NCBI GenBank assembly: GCA_016699695.1
Contig: CP065006.1
Span: forward strand, 1,736,001-1,800,000
Direction of reading: 5' to 3'
Origin: Bacteroidota bacterium
Lineage (GTDB): Bacteria; Bacteroidota; Bacteroidia; Bacteroidales; UBA10428
Length of the DNA: 64,000 bases
Both the position numbers and the translations under genes were made by a program. Under the pieces are notes generated by a model. That model had not been told where the DNA came from. It saw nothing but the letters and a program-made list of their open reading frames with translations, and did not search any database. This document shows, in pieces, positions 63,168 through 64,000 of this stretch; positions within the stretch are counted from its first letter, which is position 1; every line of letters begins with the position of its first letter.

Positions 63168-64000
63168 TGTCCATGAAGTCCTTTCGCAGATTCCGTAATT
63201 TCTTTCTAATTATCGCCTCGTTGTGGGTGGTTATGGTTATTATCGGTTTAGTATTCAGTCGCTCCCTTCAGGAAAAAATAATCGATTTGCTGATTAAAGA
63301 AGCCAACAGCCAATTGTTGGCAGAGGTGCACCTGCGAAAGAGCAATGTCCATTTCAGCCTGTTTAAGAAGTTTCCTTACGCCACCATCGAATTGCGCAAT
63401 TTAGTAGTAAAAGTGCCTGAAAAGCTCGATCTGAAAAACCTTCATGCCGAACACGGCGATACCCTTTTGTTTGCGCGAAGAATCTACCTGCAACTTAATC
63501 TCAGCAGCTTGCTTCAGGACGAATACAACCTGAAAAAAATTAGTGTGAGCGATGGCTTTTTGCAAATACTGTATGATTCGAAAGGCCACTCAAGCCTCGA
63601 TATTATTCGCACCGATGGCGGTAGTAGTGAGTTTAGCACTAACATACGTTCGTTAACTTTTAATAATCTCAAAATTGTTGCTGAGCGCGAATCGTCTTCA
63701 TTTCAGTCGACTATTTACTTAAAAAAGGCCGAGGCATCGGGTACCTTTAAAGAATCTAATTTCTCCATTACCCTAAAAACTGATGGCACCCTCGAAAAAC
63801 TTAAGTTGAAAGCTGAAAGCCTTGAACCCATGCAAAAATTTAAAACCGATGTAGCCATCACCCGGCAAAATGAGGTCTATTCCATTTCCAAAGGCATGAT
63901 GGAACTGAGTAACATTCCTTTAAGGGTTATCGGAACTCTTCGAACCGGTAAAAGAACTCTTATTGATCTTGTTTTTTCAACACAAGATGCTCCAATAAAA
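63167..64000 (+). CDS. AsmA-like envelope protein, partial
   Basis: The frame opens MSMKSFRRFRNFFLIIASLW, one N-terminal helix (to about residue 32), then LQEKIIDLLIKEANSQLLAE and beta-rich repeats with VHFSLFKKFPYATIELRNL, as in AsmA/TamB-group proteins that bridge the envelope and move lipids. It runs off the right edge with 278 codons read. ATG 63173 is an alternative start. Confidence 0.75.
   Translation, partial: MSMKSFRRFRNFFLIIASLWVVMVIIGLVFSRSLQEKIIDLLIKEANSQLLAEVHLRKSNVHFSLFKKFPYATIELRNLVVKVPEKLDLKNLHAEHGDTLLFARRIYLQLNLSSLLQDEYNLKKISVSDGFLQILYDSKGHSSLDIIRTDGGSSEFSTNIRSLTFNNLKIVAERESSSFQSTIYLKKAEASGTFKESNFSITLKTDGTLEKLKLKAESLEPMQKFKTDVAITRQNEVYSISKGMMELSNIPLRVIGTLRTGKRTLIDLVFSTQDAPIK

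Noticed and set aside
1..64000. CRISPR array or prophage
   Set aside because: No regularly spaced direct repeats or phage structural gene runs were seen; the S74 protein alone is not evidence of a phage because it carries a T9SS signal.

Overview
The window reads as chromosomal DNA of a member of the Bacteroidota, probably a free-living or sediment Bacteroidales/Marinilabiliales-type organism. Evidence: promoters of the TTTG-N18-20-TAnnTTTG type (glyS, tRNA-Gln, citrate synthase), start codons with little Shine-Dalgarno, a type IX secretion C-terminal signal on a secreted protein, a short AtpC without its helical domain, a large DUF2723 O-mannosyltransferase-like protein, GH3-family and PspC/PadR genes, and a split F-type ATP synthase locus. 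Only sequence reading was possible, so family names rest on recognised motifs.

Layout. 1-1.6 kb: a leftward secreted S74/T9SS protein whose signal peptide is encoded by an 8-bp tandem repeat and is out of frame here, then a gene-poor stretch and a 5'-truncated rnpA. 1.7-6.5 kb: methyltransferase, a GH16-fold protein with five helical repeats and no catalytic glutamates, glycosyltransferase 9, alpha/beta hydrolase. 6.5-18.1 kb: atpDC leftward; response regulator; DUF177-rpmF-plsX-fabH (lipid start-up cluster); bactofilin-atpZ-atpI-like-atpBEFHAG rightward. 18.4-24.8 kb: hydrolase plus histidine kinase, glyS, wecB, divergent Nramp. 24.8-26.3 kb: a small accessory island with two identical 159-bp inverted-repeat elements, related hairpins, a truncated ParE/RelE toxin and a frameshifted gene, bordered by tRNA-Asn.

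26.6-37.3 kb: PfkB kinase, deoxynucleoside kinase, GH3 protein, YebC regulator, DUF2723 membrane protein, then a PadR-controlled PspC operon with a palindromic operator candidate. 37.3-45.4 kb: tRNA-Gln, gltD/gltB (glutamate synthase) with a leader that looks like a peptide-coupled attenuator, and citrate synthase with a palindromic operator. 45.4-54.8 kb: proA, proB, a degenerate proB paralogue, argH, argG, argR leftward, and carB divergent. Together 37.6-54.8 kb is a nitrogen hub: 2-oxoglutarate supply, glutamate, proline, arginine and carbamoyl phosphate.

54.8-64 kb: Nudix hydrolase, DUF2029 glycosyltransferase, two large histidine kinases flanking an orphan ThiF-like protein, dipeptidase E and the start of an AsmA-like protein.

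The most promising observations are the octamer-repeat switch in the secreted protein gene, the leader attenuator upstream of gltB, the repeat-GH16 protein, and the pseudokinase-like ProB paralogue.
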